In this document: positions 33,155 to 45,000 of the stretch, piece after piece
Numbering within the stretch: position 1 is the first letter of the stretch
Layout of the letters: each line of letters begins with the position of its first letter
Origin: Cladopsammia gracilis
Taxonomy: Eukaryota; Cnidaria; Anthozoa; Scleractinia; Dendrophylliidae
Assembly (NCBI GenBank): GCA_022457155.1
Contig: JAJGOT010000053.1
Coordinates: 2,113,501-2,177,500 of the forward strand
Direction of reading: 5' to 3'
DNA length: 64,000 nucleotides
Program-made: the position numbers and the translations under genes
The notes under the pieces: generated by a model
Seen by the model: only the letters and a program-made list of their open reading frames with translations
What the model was told of the DNA's origin: nothing
Databases searched by the model: none

Positions 33155-34092
33155 CACTCCCAGAGTCAATTATGGAGAAGTATAATACAGCTCTAATTGT
33201 ACCTCTTCAGTAGTACTTTTGCATGGTACCATTTGTTCTAACTTTTGAGTCTGTGGAGGAAATCCTATGGTGTGACCATTCAAATGAAACCTCTTCAGCA
33301 GTACTTTTGCATGGTACCATTTGTTCTAACTTTTGAGTCTGTGGAGGAAATCCTATGGTGTGACCATTCAAATGAAACCTCTTCAGCAGTACTTTTGCAT
33401 GGTACCATTTGTTCTCACTTTTGAGTCTGTGGACAAAATCCTATGGTGTGACCATTCAAATGAAACCTCTTCAGCAGTACTTTTGCATGGTACCATTTGT
33501 TCTAACTTTTGAGTCTGTGGAGGAAATCCTATGGTGTGACCATTCAAATGAAACCTCTTCAGCAGTACTTTTGCATGGTACCATTTGTTCTCACTTTTGA
33601 GTCTGTGGACAAAATCCTCTGGTGTGACCATTCAAATGAAACCTCTTCAGCAGTACTTTTGCATGGTACCATTTGTTCTAACTTTTGAGTCTGTGGATGA
33701 AATCCTATGGTGTGACCATTCAAATGAAACCTCTTCAGCAGTACTTTTGCATGGTACCATTTGTTCTCACTTTTGAGTCTGTGGACAAAATCCTATGGTG
33801 TGACCATTCAAATGAAACCTCTTCAGCAGTACTTTTGCATGGTACCATTTGTTCTAACTTTTGAGTCTGTGGACAAAATCCTCTGGTGTGACCATTCAAA
33901 TGAAACCTCTTCAGCAGTACTTTTGCATGGTACCATTTGTTCTAACTTTTGAGTCTGTGGATGAAATCCTCTGGTGTGACCATTCAAATTGAACCTCTTC
34001 AGTAGTACTTTTGCATGGTACCATTTGCTTTTCAATATTTTACAAAATGAAATTTGGGATTTTTCTTTAATTTTGAGTTTTGGCACTCTTGG
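33155..34092. repeat. 88-bp tandem array inside a defined element
   Basis: TTTTGCATGGTACCATTTG recurs about ten times at 88-base steps between roughly 33215 and 34025. From the third unit on, variants alternate (GTTCTAAC then GTTCTCAC; GAGGAA or GATGAA then GACAAA), giving a 176-base higher-order period. The left edge CACTCCCAGAGTC and right edge GGCACTCTTGGGA match those of 24487-24676 and 45869-46590. Three equal 63-codon frames spaced 176 bases apart are a by-product of the repeat. Confidence 0.9.
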
Positions 34093-34284
34093 GACCAGAC
34101 AGGTACGTTTCAAACATTTGCTTACCAGTTCTGTCCGCCTCATTGTTCAGTACTAACTGCCTGCGAAATGCTAAGCATTAAACCGTTACTGAAACATGTT
34201 TCCTAGTTATAGTCTTCGAGGGTGTAGGGAGCGGAATAGTCGACATCCCCGTCAACGTCCACAAGGATATCGTAATGGATATAT

Positions 34285-34438
34285 GGGTGGTTTTCACGTT
34301 ACGTCACGGCGGGCCATGTTGGTGCACACCTACAAAAGAATTTTAATGAACTTCTTTTGTTATGTGCACCAACTGGACGCCATGGCCTTCGTCATTTGAG
34401 TCCCACAGGTCTGAAGGTCACGTGAGTGAAAACCATCT
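34285..34438. mobile_element. palindromic MITE, copy 1
   Basis: GGTGGTTTTCACGTTACGTCA at its left is mirrored by GTCACGTGAGTGAAAACCA at its right. In the centre, TTTGTTATGTGCACCAAC is mirrored by GTTGGTGCACACCTACAAA. The copy at 38262-38407 is the same element in reverse orientation. Confidence 0.75.
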
Positions 34439-34458
34439 ACAATGTATAGGCTGGTTTA

Positions 34459-35244
34459 CAGTGCAACCTGTATATTAAGCGGGCACCTTCTATTAAGTGG
34501 ACACCAGCTTGGATCCCTAACTTTTCTTCCCATATTTACTGTAAAATGAACCTGTATTCAGCGGACACCAAAATTAAGCCGTTTTTTAAGTGGATACCCT
34601 CTATTAACACCAGCTTGGGTCCCTAACTTTTCTTCTCATATTTAATGTAAAGTGAACCTGTATTAAGCGGATCCCTCTATTAAGCGGACACGGATACCAA
34701 AATAAAGCCACTGTATGAAGCGGACACATTCTCTTATGCAGATACCAGCTTGAAACCCTAACCTTTCTTCCCATATTTACTAAAACCGAACCCGGTATTC
34801 AGCGGATCCCACTATTAAGCGGACACGGACAACAAAATTAAGTCATTGTATTAAGCGGACACTTCACGTGTTTTTAGAATTGATGTTTATTAGATTATGG
34901 CATTACTCTACCGGAAGTAACTGCAGAATTCCCCGCCACTCCTGATACCTCATTTACATGTGTTAAAATGCTTTGTAGAACGAAGCATGACACAATAGGC
35001 ACTTTTGTTATTCAACAAGATGCAACTTAGTGGCGGGGTGTTCTGCCGTTAAGCTCTCTTCGGTATGCGAACGGTTTATTGGTTAAAATGTAATGAAATG
35101 CGGGTATAATAAACGTGGAGATATTAGAGGGACAATAGTTAACATCATTGCGCAATATATCAGAACCTGTCTCAAGCGGACACCCTGTATTAAGTGGACA
35201 CTAGCGAGAGTCCCGAGTGTGTCCGCTAAATACAGGTTTTACTG
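34459..35244. mobile_element. TA-flanked pogo-like MITE
   Basis: The ends CAGTGCAACCTGTATATTAA and TAAATACAGGTTTTACTG are imperfect inverted repeats with TA on each side (34457-34458, 35245-35246). Inside, a degenerate unit with TTAAGCGGACACC and CCCTAACTTTTCTTCCCATA repeats about three times in the left half. A fragment of the same family lies at about 48400-48565. The CAGT...ACTG ends with TA resemble Tigger/pogo MITEs. Confidence 0.78.
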
Positions 35245-36217
35245 TAGCATGGTGATTTAGCTTTTAAAGGTGACTCCAAAAATAGGTGGCATCGCCCCTA
35301 TAAGAGTACATCAATATGTGTACGACATGATCACATTGTAAAAACGTTCTTCGTTCTCTTCTTAAAATGAGTAAAGTTAAAGTATAACAAAATGAGAAAC
35401 GGAATATAAGATAAAAACAACAGCGATGATTCTAAACGAAGAATATAACTGTCTAGGTGGCGGCTTTGAGTTATCGTCTGCTTCGTAAGAGATGGCAGTA
35501 TGCCACGAGTCTGAAGTTTTCAATTGCGCGTTTGTGAAGTCAATTGAATGACTGTTAGACCAAGAATGCTTCAAAATATTAAACGACATGTTTACGAGAA
35601 CAAAATCTTCAGTGCAGAGAATAATTACTAACAACAAAAACAACAAATGAATTTGATATTCCTTTATTTATACCAGTTTTATTGCAAATAAAAGAAGAAA
35701 AAATGAACAGTAGTATAAATAACAACAATTTATTTTTTTTATTTAAATCAATACTTCTACAGGAGCATCCAGTCTAGCATAGCTAGTTTAAATGGAGCCC
35801 CGATAATACACAAATCTAACAAAATTTACAGGCAGCATAAATGGACTAAACATGCATGATATTAAACTATACATACGGTAACATGAATGGGATAACTTCA
35901 TATAAAATGTCAATGTAGCAGGCATTATTGCTTAAGATGACGTTAAAGCTTATTCTTAAATTCGCTGAGCTCCTTTATTTGCCTGATGTTTCGAGTCAAA
36001 GCATTGTATGCGCAAGCATACAAATAATTACACTAATAGGTACCAATATCTATAAATAAATTAGATATAACAGGACTAGACATTATTAAGCTATAATTGG
36101 AACCAATTTTTAATCAATACGCGTGCTTTTGTCGAGATCGACCATCCACCTGATCATTTCCTGATCTCTGTTTTTCAAAAGCCGATTAACGTTTATCCAA
36201 AATTAAGAATGTATTAA
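35245..36217. other. AT-rich, no gene seen
   Basis: Low-complexity A/T sequence. No exon or repeat that I can support, apart from short palindromic stretches. Confidence 0.4.
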
Positions 36218-36621
36218 AGGGACATTGTCACGCAGATTTTGCTGTGTTTTGGTCAAAATATACTAAATATTATGACAAAGTACCTTTGCTCAAAAATAAA
36301 ATTGCTTTTAGAACACCAAGAAGATAACATCAAGTGGTTTCGTCAAGGAAGAACAAACCATAATAAGTTTTTCTGCGATTTTTCCACGACTCTTGGGAGG
36401 AACTATGAAAAAATTGGCCAATTTTTTCAAGTTGCAATCCATTTCCATCCTGGCCATCTGCAGCCAGAGATAATGAGATAATGATAATGATAATAATAAT
36501 AATATCTGTGTACTGATAAAGTATTTTTTAACAAACTGGACCATTATTTTAAGGTTTCCATTGAAACAAATGTGTTTTTTGGCTTTTCAAAGTGATACTA
36601 AAAATAGGTGACAGTGTCCCT
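36218..36621. mobile_element. TTAA-flanked MITE
   Basis: AGGGACATTGTCACG at the left and GTGACAGTGTCCCT at the right, each bordered by TTAA (36214-36217, 36622-36625). TTAA duplications are made by piggyBac and Kolobok transposases. An 80-codon frame spans the middle but shows no domain. The segment GGCCATCTGCAG...CTGGCCAATTTTT also occurs inverted at about 5535-5595. Confidence 0.8.
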
Positions 36622-36625
36622 TTAA

Positions 36626-37139
36626 GGTTAATGCTTGTCTTTTTAAAAGGCCTTTTCAGTGTTAATGTTAAGTTGGGGTTTGAAAATAACCAATCTGTCT
36701 TAATCTGTAGAACAAAATGAAATTTTATGAATCAATGTACTGATCGTCTGTCGAGCTAAATTTAAAGCTGCCATTTACCCCGGACTCATTCAAAAACAAG
36801 GCCCAGAGTTATTCCAACCCACATAATAACCCACAAGATAATTTGTGATGGTTTCATGAAAGGCTTTTCACGGATTCTGATCGGATAGTCTATTTTCACA
36901 AAGGTACCAGATTTATCATCTTTTTTTACTGATCATTCACGGCAACCAACACAATCATATAGCAAAGTTTAACGTAAGGTTGTTGTTTCATAGAATTATT
37001 GTAAATTGCATGACTGCATTATACACTATTAGGTAGTCTATAATTTTATGACTTTGTTTCCTGATATAATACCTTGTAATTCAGTTCTCACTGCAATAGA
37101 GTTCAATAAAAGTATATAATTATACTATTATTATTCAAG
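36626..37139. other. no gene seen
   Basis: AT-rich intergenic sequence without a recognised feature. Confidence 0.35.
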
Positions 37140-38230
37140 AGCTTTGCTCATTATGACACTAATATACCTAATTCAATAAAGGTTGCTTTGGCAATTGGTC
37201 ATTGGTAATTGCGCATTGGGCATACGGAACACAATGCAATGCTTTGCTTGAGTGACCGTTAAACAATAGCTTCCCAATGCCCAATTACCAATGACCATAG
37301 CAACTTTTATTGAATTAGGTATATATACAATGATATGTAATAGCGGGCTCCCACGGCTTAAATCCTTATTCGATACCATGGTAGCTTGGCTTAAAGCAGG
37401 CTCCAAAAAGAAAAAAAAAAGAAAAGAAAAAGAAAGGAGTGCTTAACTTGCTTAACTAGGAGTATTTCTTCTTCCTTTGGGTGGGATGCTAATTCATTGC
37501 GAGGTTACTCCTAGTACTCATTTATACATGGCCTGGGTATACAGACAATGTAAAGCAAGGTTTCTTTTCCAAGGAGACAACACGACGGCATAGGCCAGGC
37601 CTCAAACCACCGACCTTAATTTAGAACTGTAGTCCATCGTGCTAACCACTTCACCACTGCGCCTCTGCTATCTCCACTAACTTTCTCAGTAATCGGGTAA
37701 CTACATCTGAATCTGAATCCTAATCCCGGCGTACGTTTCTCAAAGCTCCCGAAAGCGATTTTTAAATTCGATTTCTTTCGTGTGGCGATGAAGTTTTTAT
37801 CCCGAAAACCAGCGCAGCGTTTTTCCTCAACCTTAGATTTTTTCACTCAGCTTTCAAAATCAACGAATATTGAATCCTTGTTGGTAAACATTCTGCACGT
37901 AACGGACCTTTTCGAGCCCGAAACATGTTCGGGACTTTTGAGAAACGCACGCCTGGAGTCCTAAAGTGTGACGTCACAAAATCTAAAAATTGTGAAATAA
38001 TGGGATATGATGCAATATTTAGAATGATGCATGCCCACTTGCCAAAAATCAGCATCATATTGCAATTTTGGAGTGAGATATGAGCACCTTTATGCTCGGA
38101 TGACCCCATATAGACCCTTTTAGCTAATTTTGCTTCCGTTCATAACGTTAGCTAATTTTGCTTCGGTTCATAACGTTAGGAACTGAGGCAAAATTAGAAG
38201 GGTTTGTTTGGAGTCATCAGAGCATAACAG
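37140..38230. repeat. 1-kb composite repeat containing a SINE, copy 1
   Basis: Collinear with 49030-51090: shared GCTTTGCTCATTATGAC-type start, GATACCATGGTAGCTTGGCT, a minus-strand SINE body and head (37390-37680, ending CCACCGACCTTAATTTAG), then TTTCTTTCGTGTGGCGATGA and GAAACATGTTCGGGACTTTT. The SINE head on the minus strand matches 27706-28006. Each copy has its own later insertion (37167-37319 here, 49697-50634 there), so each shows the empty site of the other. Confidence 0.8.
37167..37319. mobile_element. palindromic MITE with paralogous empty site
   Basis: CCTAATTCAATAAAGGTTGC and GCAACTTTTATTGAATTAGG are near-perfect ends; the interior is also palindromic (GGTCATTGGTAATTG and its complement). 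The related repeat at 49060-49080 reads CTAATATATACAATG with nothing inserted, while here ATATA stands on both sides, so a short AT-rich target was duplicated on insertion. Confidence 0.85.
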
Positions 38231-38261
38231 TGCTCATATCTCATCTCCAACTTACAATAGA

Positions 38262-38407
38262 TGGTTTTCACTCACGTGACCTTCAGTCCTGTGGGACTCA
38301 AATGACAAAATGGCGGCCATGTTGGTGTACATAACAAAAGAAGTTCATTAAAATTCTTTTGTAGTTGTACACCAATATGGCCGCCGTGACGTAACGTGAA
38401 AACCATC
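38262..38407. mobile_element. palindromic MITE, copy 2
   Basis: Starts GATGGTTTTCACTCACGTGA and ends GTAACGTGAAAACCATC; same family as 34285-34438 in the opposite orientation. The centre, AAAAGAAGTTCATTAAAATT, is shared. Confidence 0.75.
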
Positions 38408-39050
38408 CGTAGGATGGATCTTTCCGAATATCTCAATAATTAATAATCCAATAATTTCACAAATTTAGGTTTTCCTGACGTCATCACTTTAGGACTCTAT
38501 AGGCGAAAGTGGTTTAAGAAAAGGATGAAGTAGCATTCAGGACAACTCACACATTTGTAGGAGAACTTTTTTAACCCTTCACTTTTAAAATTGGTTGGGG
38601 GTTTGGCGCAGGGCTAACAACCCTTCCCTGTTAAAGGGGAAAATTTTACTGAAACCTTCATGTCCATTTTGATCATCGGCAGCCCAAGAATCTTATTTTT
38701 ACTTTTAGAGCACTGACAGCACTAGCAAGAATAATGTTGAACAAACTGAACCATCATTTTTGTGTTCCCGTAAATATGCTTTTTGACTTTTTAAAGCTGT
38801 AACACTAAAAAGGGTAACATACCCCCGGAATGTTTCGTCCAGTTAGGACAGTTAGAACCATAACACAAGACCGGAGTGTCAATATTCTATTTCCGAGTTG
38901 CTCTTAGCCTCCTTTTGAAACCGAGGCCAAGTTTAAACCCATTAATCTGGATATAACTCATTTTCACATGAATAGTTACACTTGCATGGCCTCGGTTCGA
39001 AAAGGATGCTAAGAGCAACTCGGAAATGGGTTACAGATACCTTTTGTTAT

Positions 39051-42000
39051 TTAAATCGGACATTCCCAGAAATGAATGTAACAATACAACGACACTACAT
39101 CTGGCGTATATACAGTCCCTTCGCATTTGCATTCGTAAGTTCTCTTTCCATCTGCGTCGATTGTGCTTGAGAGTGTGACCACTTTGGCATCATTTGTTCC
39201 ACAATAAACGCCAAGGAACTTCATATCCTGTAACATAATGAATTATTTCGTAACAATGTTCTTCAGGAGTTAAGCTGGCTCCCTTTGAGTTATTATTTGA
39301 TGGAAACGGTGGGCGTTCTCGCGTTTAAGTGTGTGAAAGGGCTAGCACCTGGTTACTTGAGTGTCGATCACTGATCGTTTAGTGACAAGATCTACTGTTC
39401 ATGATCGCAACACAAGAAATATGGACTATCTTAAAATTCCAGCTTATCAATTGGCTGCAGGTCAGCGAACTTTTCTATATAGAGCAATTCTCTGAACTCT
39501 GGAACTCATTGCCACGTGCGATTACTGCTGCAGACAGCTTGCGTACTTTTAAAAAGAAACTTAGAGAATTCTTTTTCGAATCATTTCTTGTTAGCTAGGA
39601 GAGTTACCTATTGATGTTTTTATCTATTATTACAATTTTCATGTCTAGACATTTTTAGTCAATGTTTCACTTATCTTATGAATTATTTATATGCTAATGT
39701 ACGTTGGGCCTGAAAAACCCTGATTGGGAGATTCAATAACGTTTTAATTTTTTAATTTTAATTTTTAATAATTATGTGTAGTTAGGAGACTGGCTTTAGC
39801 GGTTAACTCTTTAACTCCAAAATCAAAATTTAAGAAAAATTCCTAATTTCTTTTGATTAAATAATTTTGGAAAAATTAATGATACCAATGAAAATTATCG
39901 ATTCATATTAACCTACAATCAAGAAGCACAACAGCCGATCGATAACAAGTCGGACCTGTGAAGGAACAATATCTATTAGGAATAATAATGCGGATAGAAA
40001 TGCACCAATAGCAACAAACCAACGTGCTACATAAGGATCACGTAACCAATCGACCTCATCGCCTGATGAAGACTACTGTTTGTGCTAGCAGTAATAGCAG
40101 TCGAAACGTCGCGATCAACAATTTAAAGTGACTCCATCGTGAGACAAACGAACAAACGTTCACCTAAAAAGATAATAGTTTCTATGTGTCTCTTATAATC
40201 TGAATGAGAAAACACTTTATTTGTAACATTTGGAATAGTTAATTAGTCTATAGAGCGCTTTACAATTGAGAAAGTAAAGTAATTTCACGATTGCTTTGCA
40301 TTACTACGCTTTGTAACTGGTAAAACATCTCGCGCCACTTTCTCAACCAATCAGACACTCGCACGCGTTTTCCGTGCTTGGCGCCGGTTTCATGTATTTG
40401 CTTCAAGTTCTGATTGGTTCATTGGTCTGTGTCTGTTTTGATTGGCCGGAGTAATTACAATTATAGACTATCTCGAACACCAGCTATCCAGGAGAATCTC
40501 CCGCTATGTCAAACTAAACCCCGACCGTTCCGCTTGGTTGTGCTTACTGTTTTTCAGTCATTTACTATTGCCCATCTCGAACTCGGTTATCTCTAATTCC
40601 CAGCTCGAACAAAGTGTGAATTCCCGTAGTCTAAATTAACACCCCTCATCACGAATTGTAGTAATTATAGCCTGCATTGAATGCGCCGGTTTAATGATGG
40701 GGCGACATCATTAAACGCGCCTGCAGCGGAGACCCTAGTTTTCCGTCTTTTACGCTCTTTGAGAGAGTGTAAAAGTCCCATTGGCTTAGAGAGCCCCTTG
40801 GGAATTTATATGTCACAAACTTCATTTATACACGGTGTCAATTCCGTCATAATACATGCTCTTCCATCGAGCCGCATTTTTAAACAACAATAGAAATTCG
40901 TCAAAAGACACGTGCAGCATGCTTGCATGCTTGCACGAAGTTTTGACAGAGTTTAATGAGTTTAAAGTCAAATCATTCTACGGGACCTTTCTACATGGGA
41001 GCAACTGATGAGGTTCACCAAAGAACCGAAACTCGAGTCTTGCTTTAAGAGTGTACAAAAGTAACTACTTGCATCCATAAGAATTATAAAACAGCTACCA
41101 TGCCGGGGATTCCAATATTTCAAACCGGATTCAATGACGCCATACGTCTGACAATAGAAGTACTGCATAGATCCGAGAAACACGTCAAATTAAACGCAGA
41201 ATAAACTCTGAGGAGCTAAAAACAATTGCAAGATGCCACTATTTCAATATAGACCGTGAAAAAAGACTTGGATCTTAGACTTTTTAGCCGCAAGTTATGC
41301 TTACCGCAGACTTGCGCTCACAATAAATCACGGACTGAGAAATGAACTGATCCTAAGCAGCGAATAATTCCTACTTATCTTAAGCGGCTACTACTGATCT
41401 TGCAACTCTTTCAAAGTGAGCCAAAGAATCTCCATTGTTATGTCAAGACTGCTAGCAAACACAAACGACGGCATAACTGAATATTCTAAACGGCTCTGGA
41501 AAGCTTAAATTCCTCCTGTCAGTGACAGCTAGAGATTTTTTCCTAAGATCGAAGAAACGACAACATTTTTAGCGACGAGCAGGATTTGTGCTAGGCCTGT
41601 CACCTTTTATAACAACTCCCGCAAAGATTCGGCTTCTTTCCGCGAAAAAATATCTTATTTCAATTTGCAGTTTCATGTCGTGAAATGTTCTGGTTTTAAT
41701 CTATTTTTTGACAGTTGATACAGCGCTTTTGGAGGCATAAATGGAAAAATAGGTTCTTCGCTGCAGGCGCTTCCTCTCCCTTTCTCCCCTCGCGCGCTCG
41801 CGTCCTCGAAATTTCGCCCTATAAATAAACCGGCGCCTGCAATGCAGGGTATAGTAATTTTGGCGTTAAGGTCGCGGGGGACAGGTTCCGCTCATCAGTA
41901 TGCATTTATGAAAAGAGTATGCACGAAGTGCGACGGCTGATACCGAAAATGCGCGAAATATTCACGAACAGGCTCTGTAATATTTCTGCATCAATAATTG

Positions 42001-45000
42001 CACGTGTAAAGCGTGTCAACGCTTTGTTCTTTCTGCATGAAGTGTTGACAATAGCCCCTGGATTAAAATTAGCAAAATTACCATATATATATTTTTTGCA
42101 TTCGTGTTTGCTCGGGAAGCCTTCGGAAGTGTAAAAACAAGCAATTTTGTGTCCAAGAATTCAGCGCGGATAGAGAATTTCATGAGCTGACACTGCAGGG
42201 AGGTAAACTAGGTGTATTGTAGATTGTCATATCTGACTCAAAATTTTTAAATAGGCTTTTAAAGGGAAGATATGAGGCTTCAAATTCTAACATGGACAAT
42301 TTTACTCCTTTAAAAGCTAATAACTTTTAATTAAAGTTGAAATCAAAAAATCGGAGTCAGATATGACACAATAGACGTTTTGACGGATCAGTGTGTGGCG
42401 AAATCAACTTGCTTTGTGTTCTTCTCGAGGAGCAAACTTGGACACAAAACCACGTTTTAAACAAACTAACTTTAGTAGCTTACAGCATTGACGCAAAGCG
42501 CGATCCCTTCAATAAAAAAAAAATCCTTATGCACTTCTATTATTCTCCAATATCTCTGTTAAATGTTAGCGAAATCGGCTTTCAAACGTTCACGATATAA
42601 CGTTTTTCAAAGTGACACCCCTGCTAAAATTTTGCCTCATGAATTTATTCATGGCCAGGTATCCCCCGCGACCTTAAGTAAATGACAACAGGACACAATT
42701 ATAATTAATTTTGTCGTGTAATTGATCCCCGAGATGCATGACGGTTATCCAAAACTGACATACAGTATACATATTTGATGGGCGATCAGTATCCATATAT
42801 GATAAAAAGTGTTTATAAAAAACGTTGAAGCTGATCTAGATAAAAAAATATATCGTTAAAAAGACTGAATTTTCGACTGCAACTGCGGTCTTCATCAGAG
42901 TAACTTAAATATGTAGTTCGAGTGTAATATACAGTATACACTTAACAGTACAGTGGTTACATTTTATTGCGTGATTGCAGAATTTTGCCACCGAGAAATA
43001 AGCTCCTAAGTTGATGGCATTTCTGTTGCAGTGTTTCTATTCCGACGATTTTTTTGTAACTTGGCCACAATCTAGACTGTATCGAAGGAAGTCAATTCCC
43101 AAATTTTAAGCCAAATAAAATGGACCTTTTTTTTTTTCTAGGGGGGCCTCAATATGAAATGGGGGTTTGCGCGCAAATCCAGCTTTTGGCTCTTGTATTT
43201 TATTTTATTTCGAAGAAAATCGGTTCATCAATCAATCAATCAATCAATTAATCAATCGATAACCTTTATTTAAACATGATAAACTTTAAGCGCTGCCGCT
43301 TGTGGGGTCGTGTATTTAACTATATTTATTAATCCATTTATCAATATTTATTAATTAATATTTATTAGTTAATATTTATTAATATTATTAATCCATGCTT
43401 CATTCAACTAGGAGATACAAAAAGAATTATTGCAATAGAGTAAAAGTCAAAGAATTTATTACCAAAAGTTTGCCGTGGCGAAGTAGCATCCAGGCCACAG
43501 ATGAGCGCATTTTGCATTTCGAGCGAGTTACCTTAAGTTGATGGCACACAGCGAGGATGACAAATTTTACTCATGGTTCATCCGCAGTTCACATAAATAT
43601 GATTTTCATATATTCATATTCCTCGTTCTATTATCATAAGAATAATACTAATGTTTCATTGTTAGTAATAACTTTCTGGAAATAACGGTTGCTTCTCGTT
43701 TAAGCCAAAGGCTAACAAATTAGTTATATACAACAGCCCTATAACGTGAAAACGGGCAAGGTGACCCCCTATTTTATTATATCCCCTATTTTTATTATAT
43801 ATTTTAATGTATTAGATGTAATTAATAACTGTGCAAACTTTAAAAAATATTTCATTATGTAACGTCTTTTTCTATGGAATCACCTTAAAAATGACACTGT
43901 CTAATGATCTAGCCTTTAGTTTATTTATGACCGGCAACCATTTAAGTGATTTAACTGTTGCTATAAGCTTACCTTTGGTTCAGTTGCAAAGACTTCTGCT
44001 CGGGCATCATAACCACTTGAAATGCCAGAACTCTTTTTCCGCTTGTAAGAACAAAGCGACAGAGTACAAAGACAAGACTGCTGTGGTGCAACTGAGGCAC
44101 CAGGAAGTCCCGGAGTATCATTCGATACTATCGTTTGATTTTCCTGAGAAAGCAAATAACAACCGAAATGTTAAAATCGATTGCCCTATGTTTGGAAAGC
44201 GTAACATTCATAAAAAGTATTTCTCTTTAATCAAAACTTGAATATGTTTTCCTGAGAGGTTCCTTTAAGCCTTTTACTTCTAGAGACAGAAGTTGGGTCG
44301 TATAACGTGTAGTCTCCCACGCAGCCGTTATTTGTCTCGTCACGCAACGTTCCTCCCACTAACGGTTGCTGAAACCTGCACCACATTCCTTTCCCATTGT
44401 GTTTGCGATAAATTCAGAGAACCAACCTTGCATCAGCAAAATGAAAATGTGACGTAAGTTCTCGCGCGAAAAAAAGGCCGGTGGTTTCCTGTTTACGTGT
44501 GCCAGACATCCATTTTCCTTGGTGAAATGGCAGATGAAACTCTAGAAAAAGTCGTCGAAGATAGCTCTAGGTGCTTTACGTGTCCATCGCTTTCAGTGTA
44601 CAAAAGAAACCACTTGCATCCATAAGAATTACAAACAGTTACCATGCTGGAGACCCGAGAGGGGGACTCCCATATAAAAATGACGGGGGTGCTCGTCGTA
44701 CCTTTTAGGGGTCAAAATTTGTAGATTGGTACCGCTTAGGGTGCTAAAATCTCAAATGACTACCTTTAGAATTATCGCGGTACCTTTTAGGGTATGAGCC
44801 GAAAAAATATGACGCATTAATATGACATGTGTTGTTTTAGAATTGGTACTTCTTGGGGTAAAAATTATGCTAACCGCAGACTTGCGCTCGCATTAAATCA
44901 TGGATTTAATGCCACCTTTTATAACAACTTCGCGAAAACATCCAACTGAGTCAACGATAAAACGCATGCTATGATTGTACAAGTTACGCTTAGAGAATTT

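Noticed and set aside
33215..34030. CRISPR-like array or repeated small genes
   Set aside because: The 88-base units are contiguous with no unique spacers, and this is a eukaryote. The equal 63-codon frames just follow the repeat.
36239..36481. 80-codon frame as a gene
   Set aside because: It lies wholly inside a TTAA-flanked MITE and shows no recognisable motif.
43973..44143. Collagen-like domain in membrane-protein exon 3
   Set aside because: Only one GLPG occurs and it is GLSG in the paralogue; there is no Gly-X-Y repeat.
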